Shown: positions 7,844 through 16,549, counted from the first letter of the stretch. The stretch: DNA of 64,000 bases from Streptomyces sp. NBC_00568 (GCF_026341855.1 NZ_JAPENW010000001.1:558001-622000), one strand, 5' to 3'. Program-made: numbers and translations. Notes: generated from the letters alone by a model not told the origin.

Positions 7844-9052
7844 ATGGAGTTCCGGCAGTCGAGCAAGCTCAGCGAGGTCTGTTACGAGATCCGCGGCCCG
7901 GTGATCGAGCACGCCGACGCACTGGAGGCGGCGGGCCACAGCGTGCTGCGCCTCAACACCGGCAACCCCGCCCTCTTCGGGTTCGAGGCGCCGGAGGAGA
8001 TCCTCCAGGACATGATCCGGATGCTGCCCCGGGCGCACGGCTACACCGACTCCCGAGGCGTCCTGTCCGCCCGGCGGGCCGTCGCCCAGCGCTACCAGGA
8101 CCGGGGCCTGGAGGTCGGCGTGGACGACGTCTTCCTCGGCAACGGCGTCTCGGAGCTGGTCTCCATGGCCGTACAGGCCCTGGTCGAGGACGGTGACGAA
8201 GTCCTCATCCCCGCCCCGGACTTCCCGCTCTGGACGGCCGTCACCACGCTCGCCGGCGGCAAGGCGGTGCACTACCTGTGCGACGAGCAGTCCGAGTGGT
8301 ACCCGGACCTGGAGGACATGGCGGCCAAGATCACCGACCGGACCCGCGCGGTCGTCATCATCAACCCCAACAACCCGACGGGCGCGGTCTATCCGAAGGA
8401 GATCGTCGAGGGCATCCTCGATCTCGCCCGCCGGCACGGGCTGATGGTGTTCGCCGACGAGATCTACGACCAGATCCTGTACGACGACGAGGTGCACCAC
8501 TCGGCCGCCGCCCTCGCCCCCGACCTGGTGGTGCTCACCTTCTGCGGGCTGTCGAAGACCTATCGCGTCGCCGGCTTCCGGTCCGGCTGGCTGGTCGTCA
8601 CCGGGCCCAAGCAGCACGCCCGCAGCTATCTGGAGGGGCTGACGATGCTGGCCTCCATGCGGCTGTGCGCCAACGCTCCGGCGCAGTACGCCATCCAGGC
8701 GGCGCTCGGCGGCCGCCAGTCGATCCACGAGCTGACCGGGCCCGGCGGCCGGCTCCGCGAGCAGCGCGACCGCGCCTGGGAGAAGCTCAACGAGATCCCC
8801 GGCGTCTCGTGCGTGAAACCCAAGGGCGCGCTGTACGCGTTCCCGCGCATCGACCCCGCGGTGCACCCGATCCACGACGACGAGAAGTTCGTCCTCGACC
8901 TGCTGCTGCGCGAGAAGATCCAGGTCGTCCAGGGCACCGGCTTCAACTGGCCGCGCCCCGATCACTTCCGCATCCTCACCCTCCCGCACGCCGACGACCT
9001 GGACGCGGCGATCAGCCGGATCGGGCGGTTCCTGAGCGGGTACCGGCAGTAG
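7844..9052 (+). CDS. PLP-dependent aminotransferase, alanine-type (AlaA-like)
   Basis: 402 residues, full length for a class I/II aminotransferase. Visible landmarks: RLNTGNPALFGFEAPEE (substrate loop), the NPNNPTGAVY motif, FADEIYDQILYDD, and the PLP lysine block SKTYRVAGFRSGW. This pattern is typical of the glutamate-pyruvate aminotransferase AlaA group, which interconverts alanine and pyruvate with glutamate and 2-oxoglutarate. A GGAGGG sequence sits about nine bases before the ATG. Expression is probably under the divergent HxlR protein through the operator at 7782-7815. Confidence 0.88.
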   Translation: MEFRQSSKLSEVCYEIRGPVIEHADALEAAGHSVLRLNTGNPALFGFEAPEEILQDMIRMLPRAHGYTDSRGVLSARRAVAQRYQDRGLEVGVDDVFLGNGVSELVSMAVQALVEDGDEVLIPAPDFPLWTAVTTLAGGKAVHYLCDEQSEWYPDLEDMAAKITDRTRAVVIINPNNPTGAVYPKEIVEGILDLARRHGLMVFADEIYDQILYDDEVHHSAAALAPDLVVLTFCGLSKTYRVAGFRSGWLVVTGPKQHARSYLEGLTMLASMRLCANAPAQYAIQAALGGRQSIHELTGPGGRLREQRDRAWEKLNEIPGVSCVKPKGALYAFPRIDPAVHPIHDDEKFVLDLLLREKIQVVQGTGFNWPRPDHFRILTLPHADDLDAAISRIGRFLSGYRQ

Positions 9053-9163
9053 GGAGCCGGGGGACGCCGGTGGGCCGACCGGAGGAGCAGGTGCTGCGGT
9101 CCCGGGCGGCCGGTGTCACCGTACGAGGGACAGCAGCTGACGCAGGGACGGAAGGGCGCGGCG

Positions 9164-9814
9164 ATGGGTGACCTGCTCCTCGTACGGCACGGTGAGACCG
9201 AATGGTCGATGTCCGGGCGGCACACCGGGTCGACGGATGTCCCGCTGACCGACAACGGCCGCGAGCAGGCGCGCCGGCTCGGTCCGCTGATCGCCCGGCA
9301 CCACATCGCGGCGGCGTTCGTCAGCCCGATGCGCCGGGCGCGGGAGACGGCCCGACTGGCCGGGGTCGGCGGCGCCCGCGTCGACGCCGACCTCTCCGAG
9401 TGGGACTACGGCGGGTACGAGGGCATCACGACCGTCGAGATCCACCGGGAGCGGCCCGACTGGTTCCTGTTCACGGACGGTGTCACGGCCGGGCCGCCCG
9501 AGCACCCCGGGGAGAGCCCGGACGAGGTCGGGGAGCGCGCCGAGCGGATGCTGGCCAAGATCGACGCGGCCCTCTCCGAGTCGGAGGGCAGCGTGGTCGT
9601 CGTCTCGCACGGTCACTTCCTGCGGGTGCTGACCGCTCGGCGGCTCGGACTGACCGCCCAGTCCGGCGCCCTCTTCCAGCTCGGCACCGGGACGATGAGC
9701 CGGCTGAGCACCGAGCACCGGCGGCATGTGGTGGCCGGATGGAATGTCAGACCCGACGCGTACTGTTCCCATGAACCGCTCGCCCCGGCGGACGAGGAGC
9801 CGAAGGAGCACTGA
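9164..9814 (+). CDS. Histidine phosphatase family protein (phosphoglycerate mutase-like)
   Basis: 216 residues with the RHG motif at the N-terminus (LLLVRHGETEWSMSGRHTG), the second arginine block SPMRRARETA, and the acid/histidine block VVVSHGHFLRVL near residue 150. These define the 2H phosphatase branch: the first histidine takes the phosphate. The acidic ending and lack of the dPGM insertion suggest a broad small-molecule phosphatase rather than a glycolytic mutase. Start ATG 9164 has GGAAGGG upstream; the frame is open 51 bases further. Substrate not deducible. Confidence 0.85.
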   Translation: MGDLLLVRHGETEWSMSGRHTGSTDVPLTDNGREQARRLGPLIARHHIAAAFVSPMRRARETARLAGVGGARVDADLSEWDYGGYEGITTVEIHRERPDWFLFTDGVTAGPPEHPGESPDEVGERAERMLAKIDAALSESEGSVVVVSHGHFLRVLTARRLGLTAQSGALFQLGTGTMSRLSTEHRRHVVAGWNVRPDAYCSHEPLAPADEEPKEH

Positions 9815-9868
9815 CCCGCGGCCGGGGACGAGTGCCGTGGCACCACCCTGTGGTGGAGGGAGCGCGCC

Positions 9869-10504
9869 GTGACACGACCGCCGAGCGCCGCACAGCGGCG
9901 CGTCATCGACGCCGCCGACCCCGTGACGGGGCGGCTCAAGGGCACCGAGGCCCAGCTCGCCGCACTGGTGAAGCGGGGGCTCGCCTTCCGTCATCCGCGG
10001 CCCCCGCGCGACCATTTCCTGACACCCGCCGGGCATCGGCTCCGTGAGTCGTCCGGGACGCCCGAGCCCGCCGGCGCCGCCGAGCCGTCCGCTCCCGCGG
10101 CGTCCGGGGTGTTCGCGGCGCGGACCGGCGGCGAGGCGGGGGCCGAGACGGGCCCCGCGCGGCTCCGGGAGGTGCACAGCGCCTGGCAGGGGCTCCTGGA
10201 GCTGCGCCGGATGACCACTCCGGACGGCGCCACCGACCGTCCGTGCGCCTGGGAGCGCGCGCATCTGGTGCAGGCCGCCGCCCTCGCGCTGGAGGCCGCG
10301 GGACACCAGCCCGCCGGAGCGGTGGGCGGCGGTTACCGGGTGCGTCCGACACCGCAGCCGGAGGCCGTCGCCGTACGCGAGCCGGACCCCGAGGCGCTGC
10401 GGGCCTGCGCGGTCACCCTGGAGAAGGCGGGCTGGCAGGCCGGCGAGCACACGGAGCCGCGCACGGGCGCCCGGTACGTTCTCGCCTCGCCCCGGCGGGC
10501 GTGA
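9869..10504 (+). CDS. Hypothetical protein, possibly winged-helix-like N-terminus
   Basis: 211 residues from GTG 9869. The first 60 residues (VTRPPSAAQRRVIDAADPVTG and LTPAGHRLRE) look like a small winged-helix fold of the kind used by MarR-like proteins. A Pro/Ala/Glu-rich linker (about residues 62-95) and a second helical part ending GARYVLASPRRA follow. I do not recognise a family, and no catalytic motif is visible. It sits alone downstream of the phosphatase gene with 54 bases between them and may share its transcript. Confidence 0.6.
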   Translation: MTRPPSAAQRRVIDAADPVTGRLKGTEAQLAALVKRGLAFRHPRPPRDHFLTPAGHRLRESSGTPEPAGAAEPSAPAASGVFAARTGGEAGAETGPARLREVHSAWQGLLELRRMTTPDGATDRPCAWERAHLVQAAALALEAAGHQPAGAVGGGYRVRPTPQPEAVAVREPDPEALRACAVTLEKAGWQAGEHTEPRTGARYVLASPRRA

Positions 10505-10819
10505 GGTGCGCGGGCACGGGCCGGTCCGGGAGCGCCGGGCACCCGCGACGCGCCGAGGCGCGGGCTCCGAAGGGTGTGCGGAACAAGGGAGTCGGACGAG
10601 CCCCGCCCGTGTGTGTGGGAACCGTCGCGGCCCCGTGGCCGAAAGCCTCCGGAGCCCCTGATGCGGTTAGTGTCGTGGCGGCCGCCGCAGCAGCCGAGGC
10701 AGCTGCCTCGTCGCAGCGGCTGAAGTCGTCGCCGTCGTGGTCGCATCGTTGTCGCCGTCGCAGTCGCCGTCGCCGTCGCAGTCGCAGTCGCAGTCGCAGT
10801 CGCAGTCGAAAGGAAAGTC
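10505..10819. other. Intergenic region with no supported gene
   Basis: 315 bases between the hypothetical protein and the thioesterase. The first 240 bases show nothing I can assign. The last 69 contain a tandem hexanucleotide repeat and the ribosome-binding site of the thioesterase gene. Confidence 0.6.
10751..10808. repeat. Tandem hexanucleotide repeat (GTCGCA/GTCGCC)
   Basis: Nearly ten contiguous units of GTCGCM: units 2 and 5-9 are GTCGCA, units 1, 3 and 4 are GTCGCC. The block ends one base before the AAAGGAAAG ribosome-binding site of the thioesterase gene (GTG 10820). The run of five identical 3' units suggests recent slippage; it would form the 5' untranslated leader. Confidence 0.85.
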
Positions 10820-11242
10820 GTGGCAGAGGTGTTTTCCGTCCCCGTGACCGTTCGCGGGTACGAGACCGATGTGCAGGGACATCTCAACCAGAGCGTGTAT
10901 CTCCAGTACGCCGAGCACGCCCGCTGGTCGGTGCTCCAGGCGGCCGGGATCAGCCAGGCGGTCCTGGCGGCCCGGGGTGTGGGCCCGGTCGCGCTGGAGA
11001 CGACCATCCGCTACCGGCGCGAGCTGCGGGCCGGCGACGAGGTCGAGGTGACCTGCGTCTTCCTCTGGGGCGAGGGCAAGAGCTTCCGTATCGAGCAGAC
11101 CATCAGGAAGACGGACGGCACCGTGGCCGCCGAGATCACGGCGGTCGGCGGGCTGATGGACCTCACGGAGCGCAGGCTGGTGTCCGGCCCGCGGGACACC
11201 TTCACGTCACTGGCCACCGACCCGGGCCCGCTGGGGCTCTGA
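10820..11242 (+). CDS. Acyl-CoA thioesterase, 4-hydroxybenzoyl-CoA thioesterase-like hot-dog fold
   Basis: 140 residues, a single hot-dog domain. The opening VPVTVRGYETDVQGHLNQSVYLQYAEHARW carries the usual catalytic aspartate (TDVQGHLN block) of the YbgC/4-HBT type, and GVGPVALETTIRYRRELRAGDEVEV is the second conserved strand pair. Such proteins hydrolyse acyl-CoA thioesters as tetramers in the cytosol. Start GTG 10820 follows AAAGGAAAG with good spacing. The substrate cannot be told. Confidence 0.85.
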   Translation: MAEVFSVPVTVRGYETDVQGHLNQSVYLQYAEHARWSVLQAAGISQAVLAARGVGPVALETTIRYRRELRAGDEVEVTCVFLWGEGKSFRIEQTIRKTDGTVAAEITAVGGLMDLTERRLVSGPRDTFTSLATDPGPLGL

Positions 11243-11276
11243 CCTCCCCGGAGCGCCGCGCCACGCCTCGCACGGC

Positions 11277-11678
11277 CTACGCGTCGAGCAACTCCGGCCG
11301 GTGCGCCTCGTCGTAGGCCGCGCGGGACTCGGCGATCGTCACGCGGTGCCGCTCCGCCCAGTCGGTCAGGGAGAGCAGCGTCACGTGCAACTCTCGCGCC
11401 ACCGGAGTGAGTTGGTACTCGACCTTCGGCGGCACCGTGGGATGGACGGTGCGGGTGACGAGACCGTCGCGCTCGAGATTGCGCAGGGTGAGGGTCAGCA
11501 TGCGCCGGCTGATTCCCTCGATGCTGCGCTCCAGTTCGGTGAAGCGGATCGGGCCGTGCGCGGCGGCCACGATGATCAGCACGCTCCATTTTCCGGCGAC
11601 CCTGTCAAGAACCTCGCGGACCGGGCACGCCTGCGCGAGCACTGCCTGCGAGGTAACACCGGTGTTCCCCTGGGACAT
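11277..11678 (-). CDS. HxlR-family transcriptional regulator
   Basis: 133 residues, the standard HxlR length. The conserved cysteine and opening are present (AQACPVREVLDRVAGKWSVL), then the helix-turn-helix RFTELERSIEGISRRMLTLTLRNLERDGLVTR and the wing YQLTPVARELH. Members with this cysteine can sense aldehydes or oxidants; whether this one does is unknown. It is divergent from an MFS exporter gene, a common regulator-transporter arrangement, with 121 bases between them. Confidence 0.88.
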   Translation of the reverse strand: MSQGNTGVTSQAVLAQACPVREVLDRVAGKWSVLIIVAAAHGPIRFTELERSIEGISRRMLTLTLRNLERDGLVTRTVHPTVPPKVEYQLTPVARELHVTLLSLTDWAERHRVTIAESRAAYDEAHRPELLDA

Positions 11679-11718
11679 CGAAGTGCCTCCTTATGCCGGT
11701 CTCCATGGTCACTGACGA

Positions 11719-11732
11719 TGTACCCCGTTACA
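11719..11732. promoter_or_regulatory. Candidate operator between HxlR and MFS genes
   Basis: A short palindrome TGTA-CCCCGT-TACA lies in the divergent spacer, 68 bases before the MFS start. Its position suits a site for the HxlR protein. The arms are only four bases, so this is a weak call based on position. Confidence 0.35.
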
Positions 11733-11799
11733 AGTCGTGCACCAAGGAAGAACGCCATGGAATCGAGACGGTCCATGGAGGACACGGAGGTCACCGGTC

Positions 11800-13317
11800 A
11801 TGCTGTCCCGGACCGAGCCGGCGAGCTCGTCGACACCACGAACGTACTCCCGGTGGGCCTCGCTCGTCGTCCTGTGCGCGGGCACACTGATGACGATCCT
11901 GGACGGGAACATCGTCACCGTCGCCATGCCCGCCATCCAGAAGGATCTCGGCTTCTCCGCTCCCGGGCTCGCCTGGATCGTCAACGCCTATCTGATCCCG
12001 TTCGGCGGACTGCTGCTGCTCGCGGGCAGGCTCGGCGATCTGGTGGGCCGCCGGCGGATGTTCACGGCCGGACTCGCCGTGTTCACCGCAGCGTCCGTGC
12101 TGTGCGGGGTCGCCGACGGGCAGGGCATGCTGGTCGCGGCCCGCGCTCTCCAGGGCGTCGGCGGGGCGATGACCTCGGCCGTCGTCCTCGGCATGCTCGT
12201 GGCCCTGTTCCCCGAGCCCCGCGAACAGGGCCGCGCCATCGCGGTGTTCAGCGCGGTCGGCGCCGCGGGCGGGGCGCTCGGCACCTTCCTCGGGGGCGCT
12301 CTGACGCAGGCCCTCCACTGGCACTGGATCTTCCTGATCAACCTGCCGATCGGTGTGCTGGCCTGGGTCGCGGCGCTGCGCATCCTCGCCCCGGACACGG
12401 GAGCCGGCCTCGGCAGGGGTGCCGACTATCCCGGCGCGGTCCTGGTCACGGGTGCGCTGATGCTGACGGTGTACACGATCGTCGGCTCCGGAGAGCGGGG
12501 CCTCGGCGGCACCCTCGCGCTCGGCGTGCTCGCGGTCGCCCTCTTCGCCGGATTCACCGTGCGTCAGGCACGGGCCGCCCGCCCCCTGCTGCGGCTGCGG
12601 CTGCTGCGCTCCCGGACCCTGACGAGCGCCAACGGTGTGCAGATCCTGATGATCGCCGGGATGTACGGCTTCCAGTACATCGGCGCGCTCTACCTCCAAC
12701 GCGTCCTCGGCTGCGGCGAGTTGCTCACGGGTACGGCGTTCCTGCCCGCCCCGATCGCCATCGGTGTGCTGATGCTGAGCCTGTCGGCGCGCACGATCGC
12801 CCGCTTCGGCCCGTACCGGGTCCTGCTCGCCGGACTCGCCCTCATCACCGCGGGCATGGCCCTGCTCAGCCGGGCCCCGGTCGACGGCTCGTACGCCACC
12901 GACGTGCTGCCCCCGCTGCTCCTGCTCTCCGCGGGATTCGCGGCCGCGATGCCCGCGGTGACGGGGCTCGCCATGTCCGGCGCGCGTCAGGAGGACGCGG
13001 GTCTGGCCTCCGGGCTCTTCAACACCACGCAGGTGGTGGGCGGTTCACTGGGTCTCGCCGTGCTGACGACGCTGGCGGCGAGCCGCACCGAGCGCCTGAC
13101 CGGCGCGGGTGAGCACGTCGTCGCGGCGACGGCGGACGGCTACCGGCTGGCCTTCACGGTGGCCACGGTCATCGCGGCGACGGCCCTGACGCTGGCGGCC
13201 GCCCTCCTGCGCCCCGGGCGGAACTCCTCGACCGCCTCGGCGGAGGAAGAACCTCCTCACGCGCCCTCTTCCGCCGACCCGGCGTCGTCGGGCGTACGGA
13301 CGGGCACCGGCACCTGA
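11800..13317 (+). CDS. MFS drug exporter, DHA2 (14-helix) type
   Basis: 505 residues with about 14 hydrophobic segments. Motif A (GRLGDLVGRRRMF, near residue 85) and the DHA2 opening SLVVLCAGTLMTILDGNIVTVA are clear, as is the motif C-like glycine run GAAGGALGTFLGG. DHA2 proteins export drugs by proton antiport. ATG 11800 is chosen because GGAGG lies eight bases upstream; the frame is open from 11737. The gene is probably repressed by the divergent HxlR protein. Its last 61 bases overlap the 3' end of the convergent TMEM175-type gene. Confidence 0.9.
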   Translation: MLSRTEPASSSTPRTYSRWASLVVLCAGTLMTILDGNIVTVAMPAIQKDLGFSAPGLAWIVNAYLIPFGGLLLLAGRLGDLVGRRRMFTAGLAVFTAASVLCGVADGQGMLVAARALQGVGGAMTSAVVLGMLVALFPEPREQGRAIAVFSAVGAAGGALGTFLGGALTQALHWHWIFLINLPIGVLAWVAALRILAPDTGAGLGRGADYPGAVLVTGALMLTVYTIVGSGERGLGGTLALGVLAVALFAGFTVRQARAARPLLRLRLLRSRTLTSANGVQILMIAGMYGFQYIGALYLQRVLGCGELLTGTAFLPAPIAIGVLMLSLSARTIARFGPYRVLLAGLALITAGMALLSRAPVDGSYATDVLPPLLLLSAGFAAAMPAVTGLAMSGARQEDAGLASGLFNTTQVVGGSLGLAVLTTLAASRTERLTGAGEHVVAATADGYRLAFTVATVIAATALTLAAALLRPGRNSSTASAEEEPPHAPSSADPASSGVRTGTGT

Positions 13318-13895
13318 TTGAAGCCGTAGTAGATCGCGAGGAGCCCGTGCGCGGCCAGGGTCAGCGGCGCCGAGACGAAGGACAGGGCGACCGCCGCCGG
13401 GTAGGCGAGGGAGCCGAGGGCGAAGCGGACCCGGGTGCGCCGGGCGCCCTCCAGGTCGACACGGCTGTCGAGCAGGCGCCCGGTGCGGGTGAGGTGCCAC
13501 CACACGGCCTGGAACGCGAGGGCCATGGCGACCATGACCAAGCTGTAGACGGCGGCGGCGACATGGGACGGCCCGCCTTCGCGCAGGTACTCCGCGACCA
13601 TCGCCGTCGGCCAGGGAATGGCGGCCACCACCATCAGCAGAAGCAGGTTCAGGAACATCAGCGTGCGGTCGACCCGGGCGACATAGCTGAAGACCTGGTG
13701 GTGGTTGATCCACATGATGCCGATCACCAGAAAGCTGACGACGTAGGCGGCGTAGGAGGGCCACTGCTCTCCCAGCGCGTGCCACAGACCGCCGTGCTCA
13801 CCGACCTCGGGGACCTTGATCTCCAGGATCAGCAGGGTGATGGCGATGGCGAACACGCCGTCGCTGAAGGCCTCCACACGGCCCGACTCGTTCAT
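13257..13895 (-). CDS. TMEM175-family potassium channel-like membrane protein
   Basis: 212 residues with six predicted membrane helices. The family signature is at the very start: ESGRVEAFSDGVFAIAITLLILEIKVP, containing the FSDGVFAIAITLL block that lines the pore in bacterial TMEM175 channels. A second conserved patch is IGIMWINHHQVFSYV. Bacterial members are tetrameric cation (K+) leak channels. ATG 13895 is preferred because GGGGAGAG lies just upstream; ATG 13928 is in frame but has no ribosome-binding site. The gene overlaps the convergent MFS gene by 61 bases. Confidence 0.85.
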   Translation of the reverse strand: MNESGRVEAFSDGVFAIAITLLILEIKVPEVGEHGGLWHALGEQWPSYAAYVVSFLVIGIMWINHHQVFSYVARVDRTLMFLNLLLLMVVAAIPWPTAMVAEYLREGGPSHVAAAVYSLVMVAMALAFQAVWWHLTRTGRLLDSRVDLEGARRTRVRFALGSLAYPAAVALSFVSAPLTLAAHGLLAIYYGFNQVPVPVRTPDDAGSAEEGA

Positions 13896-14061
13896 GACCG
13901 ACTCTCCCCGTTGTGACCGCGTCCGCACGTGGTTGCCGTGCGGCTTCCGTGCCGTACGTGCCGTTCATGCGCTCAGACCGTAACCCGGCGCGGCTCGACA
14001 GTCGGCCCCGATGCGTCAACTCGCCCTCGCCCGGCGGGTATACGCCGTCTTCAATCTCTGG

Positions 14062-14076
14062 TAGGAAACTTTCCTA
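14062..14076. promoter_or_regulatory. Perfect palindromic operator upstream of chitosanase
   Basis: TAGGAAA-C-TTTCCTA is a perfect 7-1-7 palindrome, 38 bases before the chitosanase start. From memory, Streptomyces chitosanase genes carry operators of the AGGAAA/TTTCCT type bound by the ROK-family repressor CsnR; this site fits that pattern. The regulator gene is not in the window. Confidence 0.7.
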
Positions 14077-14114
14077 ACAGTACGCGGCAGCATCACTCCC
14101 CCATCGGAGGTACC

Positions 14115-14930
14115 GTGCGCACCCCCCACATAGGCACATCGCGTCGCACCCTGCTCACCCTGATCGGAGCCTCATTGGTAGCTGGCCCCCTCATCGCCAC
14201 CCAGACGGCGACCGCCGCCCTCGTCGGCCTGGACGACCCGGCGAAGAAGGAGATCGCCATGAAACTGGTCTCCAGCGCGGAGAACTCCTCGCTGGACTGG
14301 AAGGCGCAGTACAAGTACATCGAGGACATCGGCGACGGACGCGGCTACACCGCCGGGATCATCGGCTTCTGCTCGGGCACCCACGACATGCTCGACCTCG
14401 TCGAGCTGTACACCCGGCGCAAGCCCGGCAACGTCCTGGCCAGGTACCTGCCCGCGCTGCGCGAGGTCGACGGCAGCGACTCTCACGAGGGCCTGGACCC
14501 CGGCTTCCCCGCCGACTGGCGCCGGGCCGCGCAGGATCCGGCGTTCCAGCAGGCGCAGAACGACGAGCGCGACCGTGTCTACTTCAACCCCGCCGTGCGG
14601 CAGGGCAGGACCGACGGCATCGGGGTCCTCGGGCAGTTCACGTACTACGACGCCATCGTGATGCACGGCGACGGCGGCGACAGCACCAGCTTCGGCAGCA
14701 TCCGGCGGCGCGCCCTGGCGAGGGCCAGGCCGCCGGCCCAGGGCGGTGACGAGGTGACGTATCTGAACGCCTTCCTCGACGCGCGCGTGTGGGCCATGAA
14801 GCAGGAGGAGGCCCACTCCGACACCAGTCGGGTCGACACCGCGCAGCGGGTCTTCCTGCGCAACCGCAACCTGAACCTCGACACTCCGCTGGACTGGAAG
14901 GTCTACGGAGACAGCTTCCACATCGGCTGA
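14115..14930 (+). CDS. csn: Secreted chitosanase, glycoside hydrolase family 46
   Basis: 271 residues from GTG 14115 (CGGAGG seven bases upstream). A Tat-type signal is visible (SRRTLLTLIGASLVAG, cleavage near ATAAL). The mature enzyme starts LDDPAKKEIAMKLVSSAENSSLDWKAQYKYIEDIGDGRGYTAGIIGF. In GH46 the catalytic Glu is in SSAENS and the catalytic Asp in IGDGRGYT, and both are present. It hydrolyses beta-1,4 bonds in chitosan outside the cell with inversion. Length is normal. Control by the palindrome at 14062-14076 is likely. Confidence 0.94.
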   Translation: MRTPHIGTSRRTLLTLIGASLVAGPLIATQTATAALVGLDDPAKKEIAMKLVSSAENSSLDWKAQYKYIEDIGDGRGYTAGIIGFCSGTHDMLDLVELYTRRKPGNVLARYLPALREVDGSDSHEGLDPGFPADWRRAAQDPAFQQAQNDERDRVYFNPAVRQGRTDGIGVLGQFTYYDAIVMHGDGGDSTSFGSIRRRALARARPPAQGGDEVTYLNAFLDARVWAMKQEEAHSDTSRVDTAQRVFLRNRNLNLDTPLDWKVYGDSFHIG

Positions 14931-14945
14931 CGGGCGCGGAACAGG

Positions 14946-14982
14946 CGGAGGGCGCGGCACATGTCCAGTGCCGCGCCCTCCG
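14946..14982. terminator. Intrinsic terminator hairpin, convergent genes
   Basis: Perfect 15-base arms (14946-14960 and 14968-14982) with the 7-base loop ATGTCCA, between the ends of the chitosanase and permease genes. It probably acts in both directions. Confidence 0.85.
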
Positions 14983-15055
14983 TGGTCCGTTCATCAAGTC
15001 GGCTCGCACCGGCGGCCGTTGGTCCCCGAAGAACGTGCGGGCCGCGATGTCCGAC

Positions 15056-16549
15056 TCAGTGGGCCGGTACCGCCTTGAGGTCCTCGCCCGCCTCCATCGG
15101 GTGGGTCACGTCCCCCGCGTTCTCGCGTCCCCTGCCGAGGTGGTTGAAGACGAGGTTGAGGACGACGGCCGCGACGCAGCCCGTGGAGATCCCGGAGTCG
15201 AGGACGATCCGTACGGTCTGCGGGAACGCGTGGTAGAACTCGGGCGCGGTGATCGGGATGATGCCCACCGCGAGGGAAACGGCCACGATCAGCACGTTGT
15301 TGTCCTTCTCCAGGCCCGCCCTGACCAGGGTCTGGATACCGCTGGCCGCGACCGAGCCGAACAGGACGACACCCGCCCCGCCGAGCACCGGACGCGGTAC
15401 GACGGCGATCAGGGACGCGGCCATCGGGCACAGTCCCATCAGCACCAGGAAGCCGCCGCCGGTGGCGACGACGTACCGGCTGCGGATCCTCGTCATCGCG
15501 ACGAGGCCGATGTTCTGGGCGAAGGCGCTGCACATGAAGCCGTTGAAGAGCGGGCTCAGCGCCGAGCCGAGGGTGTCGGCGCGCAGTCCGGCCGCGATGG
15601 TCCTCTCATCGGCGGGGCGCTCGACGATCTCGCCCAACGCCAGCATGTCCGCGGTCGATTCGGTCATCGAGACGACCATCACCACGCAGAGCGAGAGGAT
15701 CGCGGCGAGCTGGAACTGCGGGGCGCCGAAGTGGAACGGCGTCGGGAAGCCGACCACGTCCGCGTCGGCCACCGGCCCGAAGTCCGTGACGCCGAAGGGG
15801 ATCGCCACGAGCGTGCCGACGACCAGGCCGAGCAGGACCGCGATCTGCTTGACGAAGCCGCGGGTGAAGCGGCGCAGCAGCAGGACGATGACGAGGGTCA
15901 CCGCCGCGAGGCCGAGATAGGTCCGCGAACCGTAGTCGTCCGCCACGGGGTTCGGGCCCTGCGCCCAGCCGAAGGCGACCGGCAGCAGCGAGACACCGAT
16001 GAGCGTGATCACCGTGCCGGTGACGACGGGCGGGAAGAAGCGAACGGCCTTGCTGAAGAAGGGAGCCGCGATGAATCCGAGCACGCCGGCGACCATGACC
16101 GCGCCGAAGATGACCGGCAGGGCGTCGCTCTTGTCCTTGGCGGAGGCGACGACCGCCGTCATCGGCGCGACGCCGGCGAAGGTGACGCCGTTGACGAAGG
16201 GCAGCCGGGCTCCGATCTTCCAGAAGCCGAGGGTCTGCAGGAAGGTGGCGAGCCCCGCGGTGAACAGGCAGGCGCCGGTGAGGAAGGTGAGTTCGGTGGC
16301 GGAGAGACCGACCGCGGCGCCGACGATCAGGGGCGGGGCGACGACTCCGGCGTACATGGCGGCCACGTGCTGCAGGCCGCTGGTCGCCATCTTCAGGGCG
16401 GGCAGCTTCTCGTCGACCGGGTGTTTCGACCCGATGGCCGTTCCGGCTGGTCCAGTTGCTCCGGATGTTCCCGTTTCTCCGGTCGATCCAGTTGCTCCAG
16501 TTGCTCCAGTTGGTCGTGCATCGGTGCTGGGCTCGGGCTGGGCGGCCAC
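15056..16549 (-). CDS. NCS2 nucleobase:cation symporter (xanthine/uric acid permease)
   Basis: 497 residues, about 12-14 membrane helices. The NCS2 signature region reads ESTADMLALGEIVERPADERTIAAGLRADTLGSAL and the motif before it QLAAILSLCVVMVVSMTEST; the conserved Glu in TEST and the later FAQNIGLVAMT block match purine (UapA/PbuX-like) members rather than uracil carriers. Start GTG 16549 is chosen because GGAGGAG lies five bases upstream. Residues 13-37 form an unusual Gly-x-Thr/Ser repeat before the first helix. Position beside the urate genes supports uptake of xanthine or urate. Hairpins on either side suggest it is transcribed alone. Confidence 0.88.
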   Translation of the reverse strand: MAAQPEPSTDARPTGATGATGSTGETGTSGATGPAGTAIGSKHPVDEKLPALKMATSGLQHVAAMYAGVVAPPLIVGAAVGLSATELTFLTGACLFTAGLATFLQTLGFWKIGARLPFVNGVTFAGVAPMTAVVASAKDKSDALPVIFGAVMVAGVLGFIAAPFFSKAVRFFPPVVTGTVITLIGVSLLPVAFGWAQGPNPVADDYGSRTYLGLAAVTLVIVLLLRRFTRGFVKQIAVLLGLVVGTLVAIPFGVTDFGPVADADVVGFPTPFHFGAPQFQLAAILSLCVVMVVSMTESTADMLALGEIVERPADERTIAAGLRADTLGSALSPLFNGFMCSAFAQNIGLVAMTRIRSRYVVATGGGFLVLMGLCPMAASLIAVVPRPVLGGAGVVLFGSVAASGIQTLVRAGLEKDNNVLIVAVSLAVGIIPITAPEFYHAFPQTVRIVLDSGISTGCVAAVVLNLVFNHLGRGRENAGDVTHPMEAGEDLKAVPAH

